Positions 8,811 through 18,089 are shown, numbered from the stretch's first letter. The stretch: DNA of 64,000 nt from Prochlorococcus sp. AG-402-N17 (GCA_003216455.1 QCIV01000001.1:151862-215861), one strand, 5' to 3'. Notes: generated by a model from the sequence alone, not told the origin. Numbers and translations: made by a program.

Positions 8811-9050
8811 ATGAAGTACTTATTTGTTGTTTTTTACCTATTTTTTCTAATTTATCCCGCTGAAGCCGTTACTACAAAAATGTTTAAAGTATTGGATACG
8901 TGTGCAAGATATCGACTCGGTGAGATTAATGCTAACGAGGCTATAGAAAAACTAAAATTAAAATTAACTAATTCTTCCGCTAGTCAGCCAAAGGACCTAG
9001 TAAAAAAATATTGCTCAGTATTTACTCCAAATGAAAAAATTGAATTTTAA
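8811..9050 (+). CDS. small secreted protein with two cysteines
   Basis: Signal peptide MKYLFVVFYLFFLIYPAEA; two Cys in the mature part. Confidence 0.6.
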   Translation: MKYLFVVFYLFFLIYPAEAVTTKMFKVLDTCARYRLGEINANEAIEKLKLKLTNSSASQPKDLVKKYCSVFTPNEKIEF

Positions 9051-9066
9051 TCTTAGCATTACATAT

Positions 9067-9201
9067 TTAATTATTCTTTTTTGAATAATCTTTAGCTTTG
9101 TTTCGTATTTCTTTAACTTTTTTAAAATTAGTTATTTTTAAGTTAAAAATAACTCCCAAAAAAAGAATAAGAAATAAAAAAATATAAATTATTAATTCCA
9201 T
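9067..9201 (-). CDS. 44-aa putative single-TM microprotein
   Basis: MELIIYIFLFLILFLGVIFNLKITNFKKVKEIRNKAKDYSKKNN*. Confidence 0.45.
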   Translation of the reverse strand: MELIIYIFLFLILFLGVIFNLKITNFKKVKEIRNKAKDYSKKNN

Positions 9202-9365
9202 ATTATTGAATTAATAAATTCACTATAGTTAAATTCACCCTAGTTTATTTCAATAATTTTTTAGTATCTTTTAAAACAAAAAAACTGACTTTAATATCAG
9301 TTATTTACTTTAAGGCCACAATAAAAACATATTAACCTCTAATATGTAACTTTATAAGAATCATT

Positions 9366-9815
9366 GTGCAGATTGGAGATAAAATTCCAGAATTTTCTTT
9401 ACTGGATCAAAATGGAGTAAAAAGATCAAATAAGGGTTTAAAAAATCCCCTTGTTTTGTTTTTTTATCCAAAAGATGATACGCCCGGTTGCACTATAGAA
9501 GTTTGCGGATTTAGAGATAAATATGACTTATTTAAAGTATTAGGTGCACAAGTTTGGGGAGTAAGTAATGGGAGTACCTCAAGTCATTTGGCATTTGCTA
9601 ATAAAAATAAATTACAATATCCATTACTTTGTGATACGAATGACTCTCTTAGGAAAACTTTTAAAGTTCCAAAAGTATTAGGTTTTATGGATGGTAGGGT
9701 AACTTACGTTATTGATCGCAAAGGGACAGTTAGGCATATTTTTAGAGATTTATTGAATGGTCCTGAACACATCAAAGAGGCTATTAGAGTACTTAAGGAA
9801 ATTCAAAATCAATAA
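9366..9815 (+). CDS. thiol peroxidase / peroxiredoxin Q (Bcp family)
   Basis: 'LVLFFYPKDDTPGCTIEVCGFRDKYDLF' Bcp/PrxQ signature. Confidence 0.9.
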   Translation: MQIGDKIPEFSLLDQNGVKRSNKGLKNPLVLFFYPKDDTPGCTIEVCGFRDKYDLFKVLGAQVWGVSNGSTSSHLAFANKNKLQYPLLCDTNDSLRKTFKVPKVLGFMDGRVTYVIDRKGTVRHIFRDLLNGPEHIKEAIRVLKEIQNQ

Positions 9816-9882
9816 ATTATTATTCAAATAATTTTAGATTAATAAGTTTTGTTTTATTATAGTTTCAGCTTTTTTTTAGTAT

Positions 9883-10155
9883 ATGAAGAAAATGGGAATG
9901 CAGGCTGTTGATCTTGCTATTCAAAATGGAGTGGATCTTGACGGTACTCCAATCCCTCAAAAAATGCTAGATCTATACAACAGAATTATGGATGAGGAGA
10001 GTAAAAGAAAAAGGAGTGGTGTTAAAAAATCAATGAGAAATAGATGCGTCAAAACCGGTTCTAAGCATTTTGATAAAGAAACATTGAATCAATTATTAAT
10101 AGACTCGGGATGGGAAGGTCTCAAAGAAAAGGAAATTTTATTTTTTTATAATTAA
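9883..10155 (+). CDS. hypothetical protein
   Basis: 90-aa ORF with 'AVDLAIQNGVDLDGTPIPQKMLDLYNRIM'. Confidence 0.55.
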   Translation: MKKMGMQAVDLAIQNGVDLDGTPIPQKMLDLYNRIMDEESKRKRSGVKKSMRNRCVKTGSKHFDKETLNQLLIDSGWEGLKEKEILFFYN

Positions 10156-10255
10156 AAAAAATTTTTAATTATCTTAAAATTACATATCATAATTTTTACT
10201 TATATTAAAAAACTGAGAACTAATTAAATATTTTTTTAGATCTAATTTTTTTAAA

Positions 10256-10600
10256 TTATTTAAACCATCCTTTTTTGTTAGAGGACATTATTTCCTCTTT
10301 TTCAGCTTTTGTTTTATTACTTGCATTTTTGAAAGCCAAGTTGGCTTCTATAACTGTAATTATTGATATGAAAAAAAGACCAGAAATTCCAATTATTTGT
10401 TCATTTTGTGAAGGTTCTGAATCTCCTTGTAAAAAAATACCTAAAGCGAACCATGCAGTACTAGCAGTGATGGTAAAAAAATAGGGTTTCCATCTTCTTT
10501 GATATAAGTAACCCGATCCTAAACCAGGAAGTAAATTTAAAAAAGATGCGACCCACCCTTTTGAAGATGCAAGTATTTCATCTTTTGAGGGATAAGACAT
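10256..10600 (-). CDS. conserved membrane protein
   Basis: 'WVASFLNLLPGLGSGYLYQRRWKPYF' resembles TM2-like/cyanobacterial membrane proteins. Confidence 0.6.
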   Translation of the reverse strand: MSYPSKDEILASSKGWVASFLNLLPGLGSGYLYQRRWKPYFFTITASTAWFALGIFLQGDSEPSQNEQIIGISGLFFISIITVIEANLAFKNASNKTKAEKEEIMSSNKKGWFK

Positions 10601-10605
10601 TTACG

Positions 10606-10710
10606 TTAGGTATTTATTAAATGTGAATTTATGTAAGCAAAAGATATTGCTGCACAAATTACCCAACTAAAGGGTAAGAACATCCTTATTTTTTCTTTAT
10701 TATTGTTCAT
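10606..10710 (-). CDS. 34-aa putative single-TM microprotein
   Basis: MNNNKEKIRMFLPFSWVICAAISFAYINSHLINT*. Confidence 0.4.
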   Translation of the reverse strand: MNNNKEKIRMFLPFSWVICAAISFAYINSHLINT

Positions 10711-10779
10711 TTTTTCATTATGGAAAATATTTTTAAAATCTGTGGATTTAATAGATACTTTAAAAATAGAAGAATTAAA

Positions 10780-10802
10780 AAAGACGGTTTTTAACCGTCT
10801 TT
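10780..10802 (-). terminator. Rho-independent-type hairpin downstream of the 10830 gene
   Basis: AAAGACGGTT-TTT-AACCGTCTTT. Confidence 0.65.
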
Positions 10803-10829
10803 GAAAAAAGCAATTTCTCTAAAAATAAA

Positions 10830-11186
10830 TTATTTATCTTTTGAGGCTGAGAGTACTTTAAGTTCTTTTTTTACTTCTTTTTCTCTCTCTTCGAGATGTT
10901 TTAGTTGAGTTTTAAAAGCATCTTCAAGTCTTACTTTTTGTGTTGTAATTTCATCAAGTTCTTCTTGATGTTGGTTTTTCTTTAATTCCTTCATTTCACT
11001 ATCGGAAATAACATATACAGGGCGATATGAAGGTGTTTCAAAAAGAAGATCAAACATTGAATACATAAGTGACCTTTGAATTAGTACAAATTCAATATCT
11101 GATAATTCTTTGGAATATGAAAGGATAAATACCGAAGATATTGATACGGTAAATACACCGAATTTCGGTTTACCTAACATAACCAC
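10830..11186 (-). CDS. hypothetical protein with C-terminal coiled coil
   Basis: 118-aa ORF. Confidence 0.55.
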   Translation of the reverse strand: MVMLGKPKFGVFTVSISSVFILSYSKELSDIEFVLIQRSLMYSMFDLLFETPSYRPVYVISDSEMKELKKNQHQEELDEITTQKVRLEDAFKTQLKHLEEREKEVKKELKVLSASKDK

Positions 11187-11270
11187 CCAGTATTTACCGA
11201 TCTAATTTTAAGGTATGTTTTAAAGTATTAAGGAAATTACTCTAAAAATCTAAATCAAAAAGAACGCAAA

Positions 11271-11699
11271 ATGGATTTAAAAATTACTAAAACATTAGTA
11301 ATCCCATCAAACGAAATTAAGTGGCGATTTTCCAGATCCTCGGGTCCTGGAGGACAAAATGTAAATAAAATTGAAAGCAGAGTAGAAATTATTTTTGATT
11401 TAGAAGATTCCAAAGTATTAAATGATTATCAGAAAGAAATTCTTAAAAGAAACTTGAAAAATAAATTAGTAAATAATAGCTTACGTTTAGCGGTTCAAGA
11501 ACACAGAAATCAATTATTAAATAGGCAGCTAGCTTTAATGAAATTTAGTTCAATCATAAAAAATGCTTTAAATAAACCATTTAAATTAAGAAAATCTACA
11601 CAACCTACTAAAGCATCACAAAAGAAAAGAGTTGAGGTTAAGAAAAAACGTGGCGAATTGAAAAAAAGTAGACAAAAAGAAAAAATATATCAAATATGA
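11271..11699 (+). CDS. arfB: peptidyl-tRNA hydrolase ArfB/YaeJ-like (class I RF GGQ domain)
   Basis: 'RSSGPGGQNVNKIESRVEI' plus basic C-terminal tail. Confidence 0.85.
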   Translation: MDLKITKTLVIPSNEIKWRFSRSSGPGGQNVNKIESRVEIIFDLEDSKVLNDYQKEILKRNLKNKLVNNSLRLAVQEHRNQLLNRQLALMKFSSIIKNALNKPFKLRKSTQPTKASQKKRVEVKKKRGELKKSRQKEKIYQI

Positions 11700-11771
11700 A
11701 TAAACTAAATAAATATTTTCCTCGTAGATTGTAATCCAAGCATATGATAAATTTAATTTTATTTTGTTTTA

Positions 11772-12020
11772 TTGAATTCAACTAATGATTTCTGGTTAAT
11801 TGACTCCAATTTTGTAGGGGTGATGCGTTTCTACAAAGATAGAGATTATTCTGATAAATCTATTGAATATATGTTTATTGAAGAAGGAATTATTATGGGA
11901 ATTCATGGAGAAAATCCTCCATTAATGAAAACTAGAAAAAAAATTGTTATTGAAGAAGCAAGATTATTATGGCAAAAATTGTTAAATGCAGGTTGGCAAA
12001 AAACTAATAAAAAATGGTGA
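11772..12020 (+). CDS. DUF1651-like small protein (TTG start)
   Basis: 'EEARLLWQKLLNAGWQ' C-terminus. Confidence 0.6.
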   Translation: MNSTNDFWLIDSNFVGVMRFYKDRDYSDKSIEYMFIEEGIIMGIHGENPPLMKTRKKIVIEEARLLWQKLLNAGWQKTNKKW

Positions 12021-12048
12021 GGAAATTCTACAAAAACTTTTTTTAATT

Positions 12049-12255
12049 TCAGAAAATAAATGAACCTTTAGGGTATAGCCTGGAAATTTTTTGCTGTTGT
12101 AAATATTTCTTTTTTTTGATTTCGTTTTTATATCTTTTCAACATCATTAGATAGTTTGTAACTCCAAAAATTATTAAAAACACAATAAATCTTATTCCTG
12201 CCTCAAAGTTCATATGAGTATTAAGCTTTATTCTAATCTGACAATTACTAATCAA
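12049..12255 (-). CDS. small membrane protein; start uncertain
   Basis: Possible internal start MNFEAGIRFIVFLIIFG. Confidence 0.4.
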   Translation of the reverse strand: MISNCQIRIKLNTHMNFEAGIRFIVFLIIFGVTNYLMMLKRYKNEIKKKKYLQQQKISRLYPKGSFIF

Positions 12256-12275
12256 AAATCAATCGGTATTTATAT

Positions 12276-13136
12276 CTAATTAAAACGTTTAGTAAAAACT
12301 TTTTTTGATTTTACTGTATAAAAAATACATAACAAAAGTAATATCAAAATTGCACTAAAGCTTCCTATTGGGTTTGGAATATTTTGTGTAAAAGGCCCTG
12401 CTAAAAAAGAAGGTGTATTTTCTTTGAATTCTATTAATCCGTTATTTAACAAAAACCAAATACCCACAAGTCCTCCATGAATTCCTATGCAATTCCATAA
12501 AGAACCTTTATCTCTAATTTTTACTAATGATAGAAATATCCCAAGTAAAATTAATCCCAATCGTAATCCTACTATTTTCCAAAATATCTCATTTGATAAA
12601 TTATGAACGAAGCTAAAAATTATAGCTTGTAAAGCTATTGAAATTTTTATACCATATTCAAATTTTAATTCTTCTAGTAACCAGCCTCTAAAAATTATTT
12701 CCTCTGCGAATCCAACACCTAATCCCAGTACAATAGAATTTAAAAATATTATTGGCGAGAATTCACCTATCCAAGAAATATAATTTTTTTGTAATAGTGG
12801 TACCAGAATTAGAATTATTAAAACTAAAGCAAATAAAATACCTTGAGAAAAATTGACAAAGTTTTTTAAGAATTTGTCTTTTGTTATCCCAAGAATTATC
12901 CAAGCACTTGATTTATTTCGTTTGATATAAAACCAATATGGGAGTAAAAAGATAAAAAGTAAGAAAGTAATAATAGTACCAATTAAGGATAAATTTTCTT
13001 TTTCAAAATTAAATAATAAAAGTGGCTGAGATAAAGCCCAGCCAATGCCATAAAGAATAGGAATAAAAAATATAGTGGATAAAAATCTTGGTTTTAAAAG
13101 AAAAAAACTTCTAATTAGTATCATTACATTTTTCAT
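12276..13136 (-). CDS. CPBP-family (CAAX) intramembrane metalloprotease
   Basis: 'GFAEEIIFRGWLLEEL', 'AIIFSFVHNLSNEIFW' motifs in a polytopic protein. Confidence 0.8.
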   Translation of the reverse strand: MKNVMILIRSFFLLKPRFLSTIFFIPILYGIGWALSQPLLLFNFEKENLSLIGTIITFLLFIFLLPYWFYIKRNKSSAWIILGITKDKFLKNFVNFSQGILFALVLIILILVPLLQKNYISWIGEFSPIIFLNSIVLGLGVGFAEEIIFRGWLLEELKFEYGIKISIALQAIIFSFVHNLSNEIFWKIVGLRLGLILLGIFLSLVKIRDKGSLWNCIGIHGGLVGIWFLLNNGLIEFKENTPSFLAGPFTQNIPNPIGSFSAILILLLLCIFYTVKSKKVFTKRFN

Positions 13137-13153
13137 TTTAGTTTGAATATTAA

Positions 13154-13351
13154 TTAACCCCAGACTGTGCTTTTTATTATTCTAACTACTTGTTCAAAAA
13201 GTTTTAGCTTTTTCTTTTTACTATAATTTATGTTTTTTGAAAGATTAGATAAATCTTTATAAAATTGCCGAGTTATTTTATCTTCTTTATCACTAGGCCA
13301 TAGTAAGTCTGAGCCCTCTTCATATTCTTCTTTATATCTTTCTTTATTCAA
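13154..13351 (-). CDS. hypothetical protein (65 aa)
   Basis: ORF track. Confidence 0.45.
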   Translation of the reverse strand: MNKERYKEEYEEGSDLLWPSDKEDKITRQFYKDLSNLSKNINYSKKKKLKLFEQVVRIIKSTVWG

Positions 13352-13440
13352 TTTTTTTTTATATCGTAATAATTTAAATTTTACTTATTGCAAATGCTTA
13401 AAAGTGATGTTTATTAAATTTATGTATTTATTTAAAATTT

Positions 13441-13530
13441 ATGCTGATTAATCTTTCAACTTTAGTTTTTACATTATTATCCCCACTGCTTATTTTTGCA
13501 GTAATAATATCGGTTTACTTATTTAGTTAG
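13441..13530 (+). CDS. 29-aa putative single-TM microprotein
   Basis: MLINLSTLVFTLLSPLLIFAVIISVYLFS*. Confidence 0.35.
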   Translation: MLINLSTLVFTLLSPLLIFAVIISVYLFS

Positions 13531-13558
13531 GGAGTATTTACAAATAAACTTAATTAAT

Positions 13559-13654
13559 TTAAGGGTGTATTATGCCTACTTTTTCTAATGCAAATGATAA
13601 AACTGCAATTACAGCCATTAGTGTTAAGATCTTGTTCTTTTTGATGAAATCCAT
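13559..13654 (-). CDS. 31-aa putative single-TM microprotein
   Basis: MDFIKKNKILTLMAVIAVLSFALEKVGIIHP*. Confidence 0.4.
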   Translation of the reverse strand: MDFIKKNKILTLMAVIAVLSFALEKVGIIHP

Positions 13655-13869
13655 AATGCATATTAATAATCTATTTATTAATTTCTTATATAAAAGAATA
13701 AATGATTAAAATTATTATAGTAATTACAATGGAAACAATATATAGGAGATTTAATTCCCTCAATAGCTTCTTATAAAAAGATAATTGAAAAATATAATAA
13801 AGGTATAAAAGAAGGGGAATTTTATGAAGAACCTATTGGAGGAGATTTTAATTACCCTGATTGGTCAAT

Positions 13870-14034
13870 ATGCTTACTACAAAAATAACTTTTGCCTTAG
13901 CAGATTAGATTAGAGAGTGGCGTAAGTGCTGGGATAAGAATCCTTCTATTAATGAGTGTGTAAAATTTGTTCAGTGGAAATTAGAAGATTATAAACTTTC
14001 TGATAGTGATAAAAGATTAATTGAATCTATTTAG
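13870..14034 (+). pseudogene. small protein gene with one in-frame TAG
   Basis: MLTTKITFALAD-TAG-IREWRKCWDKNPSINECVKFVQWKLEDYKLSDSDKRLIESI*. Confidence 0.5.
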
Positions 14035-14099
14035 CTCTATAAATCTGAATAAATAAGGGATCATAGACTTTAATTTTTATATTTATATATAAAAAACAA

Positions 14100-14489
14100 A
14101 GGATCATTAAAATCCTCTTACAAATTTAGAAAAAAGTAAATCAGCATATTTACGGATTTACTGAAAATATAAAAAGGAGTAATTTATAAATGTTGAGTTC
14201 GGAGGCAATCTAAATGATTGATAGTCCGCCTGAAATTTAGCAAATTCCAAAATATAGGAAGCGTATTCCTGAGAATGGGATTATTCGAAAATTCAAGTTC
14301 AATCAATTAGTCTGATAAGACTTCGCTTTAAAATTACTAGCGACAATAGGGACTGAAATTATCGAGAGAAATCCCCGAATTCACGTATTCTAGGTTTATG
14401 AGTAAATAGACTTTAAAATATGTAATTTTATATCCTGTTAGAAGGAAATCAAATATCAAAAAGGACTGTACCAACAGTCCTTTTTTTTT
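14100..14489 (+). ncRNA. candidate structured RNA (unknown family), ends at a strong terminator
   Basis: Hairpins: GTAAAT/ATTTAC 14136-14153 versus alternative AGTAAATC/GATTTACT 14135-14162; AGGAA/TTCCT 14256-14270; AGTCT-GATA-AGACT 14309-14322; CGCT/AGCG 14324-14342; GGGA/TCCC 14349-14375; terminator at 14463. Confidence 0.45.
14463..14489 (+). terminator. Rho-independent terminator
   Basis: GGACTGT-ACCA-ACAGTCC followed by nine T. Confidence 0.85.
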
Positions 14490-14559
14490 ACAAACTACTT
14501 CTAAACTAGACCTCTTTTTGGATAATATGGATTTATTAAGTGTTTAAAAATATTTCACA

Positions 14560-15510
14560 ATGAAAGATCAAGCCTTGTTTCCTAAAATTGAAGTTCGTGA
14601 AAAGGGTTTTTTAGAAGTAAGTGATATTCATACGATTTATTGGGAAAGATCTGGCAATCCAAATGGTAAAAAAATACTAGTTATTCATGGAGGCCCAGGA
14701 GGAGGAAGTCAACCAAGATATAGAAGATACTTTGATCCAGATAAATTCGATATCATACAATTTGACCAAAGAGGTTGCGGTTCTTCAACTCCTTTCTCCG
14801 AATTAAAAGAAAATACGACTAATCATTTAGTTGATGATATTGAGAAATTAAGGATTCTATTAAAAATAGATAGTTGGCATTTATTTGGTGGATCTTGGGG
14901 CTCAACACTTTCACTTATATATGCAATTAAAAATCCCTCAAGAGTTACGAGCTTAACTTTGCGAGGAATATTTTTATGTAGAAAGTTTGAATTATTGTGG
15001 TTCTATCAATATGGAGCAAGTGAGATATTCCCTGATGTATTTGAAGAATATATTTCTGTCATACCAAAAGAAGAAAGAAATGATTTAATAAGTTCTTTTT
15101 ATAAATATCTAACATCTTCAGATGCGAATCTTAGATCAAAAGCAGCAGCAGCTTGGACAAAATGGGAACTCTCAACAAGTCATTTAATAAATAAAAAATT
15201 TGATTTTGATAAGTCTGAAGTTAATTCTTTTTCAGATGCTTTTGCAAGGATAGAATGTCATTATTTTATTAATAATATTTTCTTAGAAGATGATTTTATT
15301 TTGAAAAATATAAAAACAATAGAATTGATTCCAACAAAAATCATTCAAGGGAGGTATGACGTTGTATGTCCTGTTAGGAGTGCTTGGGATCTAAATAAGA
15401 AATTAAAGAATTCTGAATTAATTATTGTTAATGATGCTGGTCATTCAATGAGTGAAAAAGGTATTAGTATCGAATTAATAAAAGCTGTAAAAGGAATTCA
15501 AAATCTCTAA
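14560..15510 (+). CDS. pip: proline iminopeptidase (alpha/beta hydrolase)
   Basis: 'HGGPGGGSQPRYRRYFDPDKFDIIQFDQRGCGSSTP', 'LFGGSWGSTLSL'. Confidence 0.9.
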   Translation: MKDQALFPKIEVREKGFLEVSDIHTIYWERSGNPNGKKILVIHGGPGGGSQPRYRRYFDPDKFDIIQFDQRGCGSSTPFSELKENTTNHLVDDIEKLRILLKIDSWHLFGGSWGSTLSLIYAIKNPSRVTSLTLRGIFLCRKFELLWFYQYGASEIFPDVFEEYISVIPKEERNDLISSFYKYLTSSDANLRSKAAAAWTKWELSTSHLINKKFDFDKSEVNSFSDAFARIECHYFINNIFLEDDFILKNIKTIELIPTKIIQGRYDVVCPVRSAWDLNKKLKNSELIIVNDAGHSMSEKGISIELIKAVKGIQNL

Positions 15511-15533
15511 AAAAGAGAATATTCATTTAAAAA

Positions 15534-15707
15534 TTAAAGGCCATCATCTTCAATATTTTGTGCAATACTCCTAAGAAGTTCAACAATATCAGAATCTTCG
15601 CATTGAGTATCTTTTTTAAGTAAAATGCACTCGTCTCTAATACTTACATTAGTACTCCACCATATTCCTGAACTATTGGTATCATCCCATTCAAATCTTT
15701 CAGACAT
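15534..15707 (-). CDS. 57-aa hypothetical protein
   Basis: MSERFEWDDTNSSGIWWSTNVSIRDECILLKKDTQCEDSDIVELLRSIAQNIEDDGL*. Confidence 0.55.
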   Translation of the reverse strand: MSERFEWDDTNSSGIWWSTNVSIRDECILLKKDTQCEDSDIVELLRSIAQNIEDDGL

Positions 15708-15834
15708 AATTAATAAAATCTAATAAATACATTAAAGCTTGCATTACTTCATCGTGGATTTATATATTCAATTTCAAAATTTAAAAAGCTTTCCAATGCA
15801 TTAAAAGGAATCTGGAAATTTCTGACAATAAAAT

Positions 15835-17331
15835 TTAGACATCTAATTTCAGTTCGTATTGCTTTTCCTTTTCCTTAAAAACAATTTTTTTATTATTTAT
15901 ATTTTTTCTAAGCCTTTTTCTAGAGCCATGCTTTAAGTAAATTTCTTCTGAGATATCCCAATATCCATCCTTTTTAGTGATTTCCTGAATTTTCTTCTTT
16001 GCAGTTTTAGTGCTATTTGGGATGTCAATTATTGGTCTTATGTAATTAATTTGTTCATATTCTTCTTGATTAAATTTAGATAATAGCCATGGTTCATGAA
16101 TGAAATTAAGTGATATATCCTTTAATTCTGGTATCCATTTTTTTATAAATTTTCCTTGAGGATCATGATCTTTTCCCTGCTTAATAGGATTATAAATTCT
16201 ATTGGTATTTATAGACGTAGTTCCAGATTGCATTTGGCATTGATTCCAATGTATTCCAGGCTCATAATCTACAAATTTATTTGCTAATTCAGAACCTGAA
16301 TCTTGCCATGGTAGCCATAAATTATAGCTAGCAAAAGACATTAGCATCGCTCGCATCCTGAAGTTAATCCATCCATTGAAATTTAATGAACGCATACATG
16401 CATCTATAAAAGGAAAGCCGGTATTACCTGAACTCCATGAATAAAGTAATTCATTATTTTTTTCTCTAATATTTTTAAAAAAAGGGTGGCATTCCCTAAA
16501 CTCTAGTTCTGGTTCACTTTCAAGTTTCTGAATAAAATGACAATGCCAAGTTAATCTGCTTTTTAACATCCTGGAATTATTGTTTTTTGATATTTTTGCC
16601 TTATTAAAAATTTCTTTTAATGAAATGCATCCCCAACAAATATATGGGGATAGTCTTGTACAACTATCAAATGATTTTTCTGGGCTTGATATATCTTTTG
16701 AATAAGAATCTAATTTATTACTAAAGAAGTATCCCATTCTCTCTAAACCTTTCTTTCTTCCACCTTGCATTCTTCCTGGACAAGTTTCTTTTTTAAAGGT
16801 AAAAATTTCGTCTGAGGGTATTTCTCCAATATTAAAGTTAATAGAATTAATTCTTAATGGAGCTTTAAGTAAGTTTTTTTCGGAATTTTTTTGCCACTTT
16901 TTAGACCAATCATTCCTATCTAAATTTCCTCTAAAAACTGAAAATTGTAGAAATTCCTTCGAAATAATATTTTTGCTTAAAGCCCATTCTCTTACTTTTT
17001 GATCTCTTTTATAGGTAAGCCAATCTCCGGTTTCTTGATGGCTATATATACCTTTGATTTTAAATTTTGAACTAATTTCATCAAAAATATTAATAACATT
17101 TCCAGTTCTAATAATTAATGGTTGTCCGATCTCAGCAAGTGCATTCCTTAAATCTATTAAACTTTCTTTGCAAAATTGCCATTGTCTATATGAATGCGTA
17201 TTTTGGCTCCAAATATCTAACTCAATAATGTAAATAGGTAAAATATCACAATCTTTTATAGCCTCACAAATAGCTTCGTTATCATAAATTCTTAAATCTT
17301 TTTTAAACCATAAGATATTTATTTCTTTCAT
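15835..17331 (-). CDS. cryptochrome/photolyase family protein (FAD-binding)
   Basis: 'ILWFKKDLRIYDNEA', 'GNTGFPFIDACMRSLNFNGWINFRMRAMLMSFASY', 'HWNQCQMQSGTTSINTNRIYNPIKQGKDHDPQGKFIKKWIPEL'. Confidence 0.9.
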   Translation of the reverse strand: MKEINILWFKKDLRIYDNEAICEAIKDCDILPIYIIELDIWSQNTHSYRQWQFCKESLIDLRNALAEIGQPLIIRTGNVINIFDEISSKFKIKGIYSHQETGDWLTYKRDQKVREWALSKNIISKEFLQFSVFRGNLDRNDWSKKWQKNSEKNLLKAPLRINSINFNIGEIPSDEIFTFKKETCPGRMQGGRKKGLERMGYFFSNKLDSYSKDISSPEKSFDSCTRLSPYICWGCISLKEIFNKAKISKNNNSRMLKSRLTWHCHFIQKLESEPELEFRECHPFFKNIREKNNELLYSWSSGNTGFPFIDACMRSLNFNGWINFRMRAMLMSFASYNLWLPWQDSGSELANKFVDYEPGIHWNQCQMQSGTTSINTNRIYNPIKQGKDHDPQGKFIKKWIPELKDISLNFIHEPWLLSKFNQEEYEQINYIRPIIDIPNSTKTAKKKIQEITKKDGYWDISEEIYLKHGSRKRLRKNINNKKIVFKEKEKQYELKLDV

Positions 17332-17417
17332 AATTTTTTCTTTTAATCCTAGAAAAATAAGATTAAGTTTGTAGGTAAAAAATATAAAAAATTTTAGAAT
17401 AACTAAAAATCAAAAAA

Positions 17418-18041
17418 ATGAAAATAACAAAAAAACTTTGGGAGGATAATTATGAGATTGCTTTACTAAGTTTAAATACAAAATTTATACAAGGTTTAAA
17501 GAATGGAAGTCTCCCTAAAAATATATTTCAAGAATATTTAGCTCAAGATTATTTCTTTTTAGAGACTTTTGCTAAGGCATATGGTCTTGCAGTTTCTAAA
17601 TCAAAAGATAAATATTCAATAAGGAAGTTGAGTGAACTTTTAATGGGAGTTTCAGAGGAGTTAATACTTCATGAAACTTATGCAAAAGAATGGGATATTG
17701 ATTTATCTAATAACTATATAAAAAAAGCTACAAAAAATTATACAGATTTCCTTGATGATACATCCAAAAGACTTAGCTCTCTTGAAATAATGTTTGCAAT
17801 GTCGCCATGTATGCGACTTTATTCTTGGATAGGTAAAAGTTTGTATAAAGAGGATTTTGACATTAAATATAAAGAATGGATAATTACTTACTCTGATGAG
17901 AGCTTTGAAAAGCTAGCAGATTCACTTGAAAATCTTATTGAGACCAATAAAGAAACATATGATATTGATCAGGCCAAATATTTATACAGGAGAGCTATGG
18001 AATTGGAGTTAGATTTTTTTAATGCATATTCAGATTTCTGA
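17418..18041 (+). CDS. tenA: TenA-family thiaminase II / HMP-salvage protein
   Basis: 'LAQDYFFLETFAKAYGLAV', 'MSPCMRLYSWIG' with conserved Cys. Confidence 0.85.
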   Translation: MKITKKLWEDNYEIALLSLNTKFIQGLKNGSLPKNIFQEYLAQDYFFLETFAKAYGLAVSKSKDKYSIRKLSELLMGVSEELILHETYAKEWDIDLSNNYIKKATKNYTDFLDDTSKRLSSLEIMFAMSPCMRLYSWIGKSLYKEDFDIKYKEWIITYSDESFEKLADSLENLIETNKETYDIDQAKYLYRRAMELELDFFNAYSDF

Positions 18042-18089
18042 TTTAAATTAAAATTTATTTATAGTACTTTTAAAACGAGTTAATAAATT

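Noticed and set aside
14100-14489. tmRNA (ssrA) in the hairpin-rich region
   Set aside because: No tag-peptide reading frame of the expected ANN/K-IV-F type, no alanine acceptor-stem signature and no G3-U70-like tRNA domain recognised
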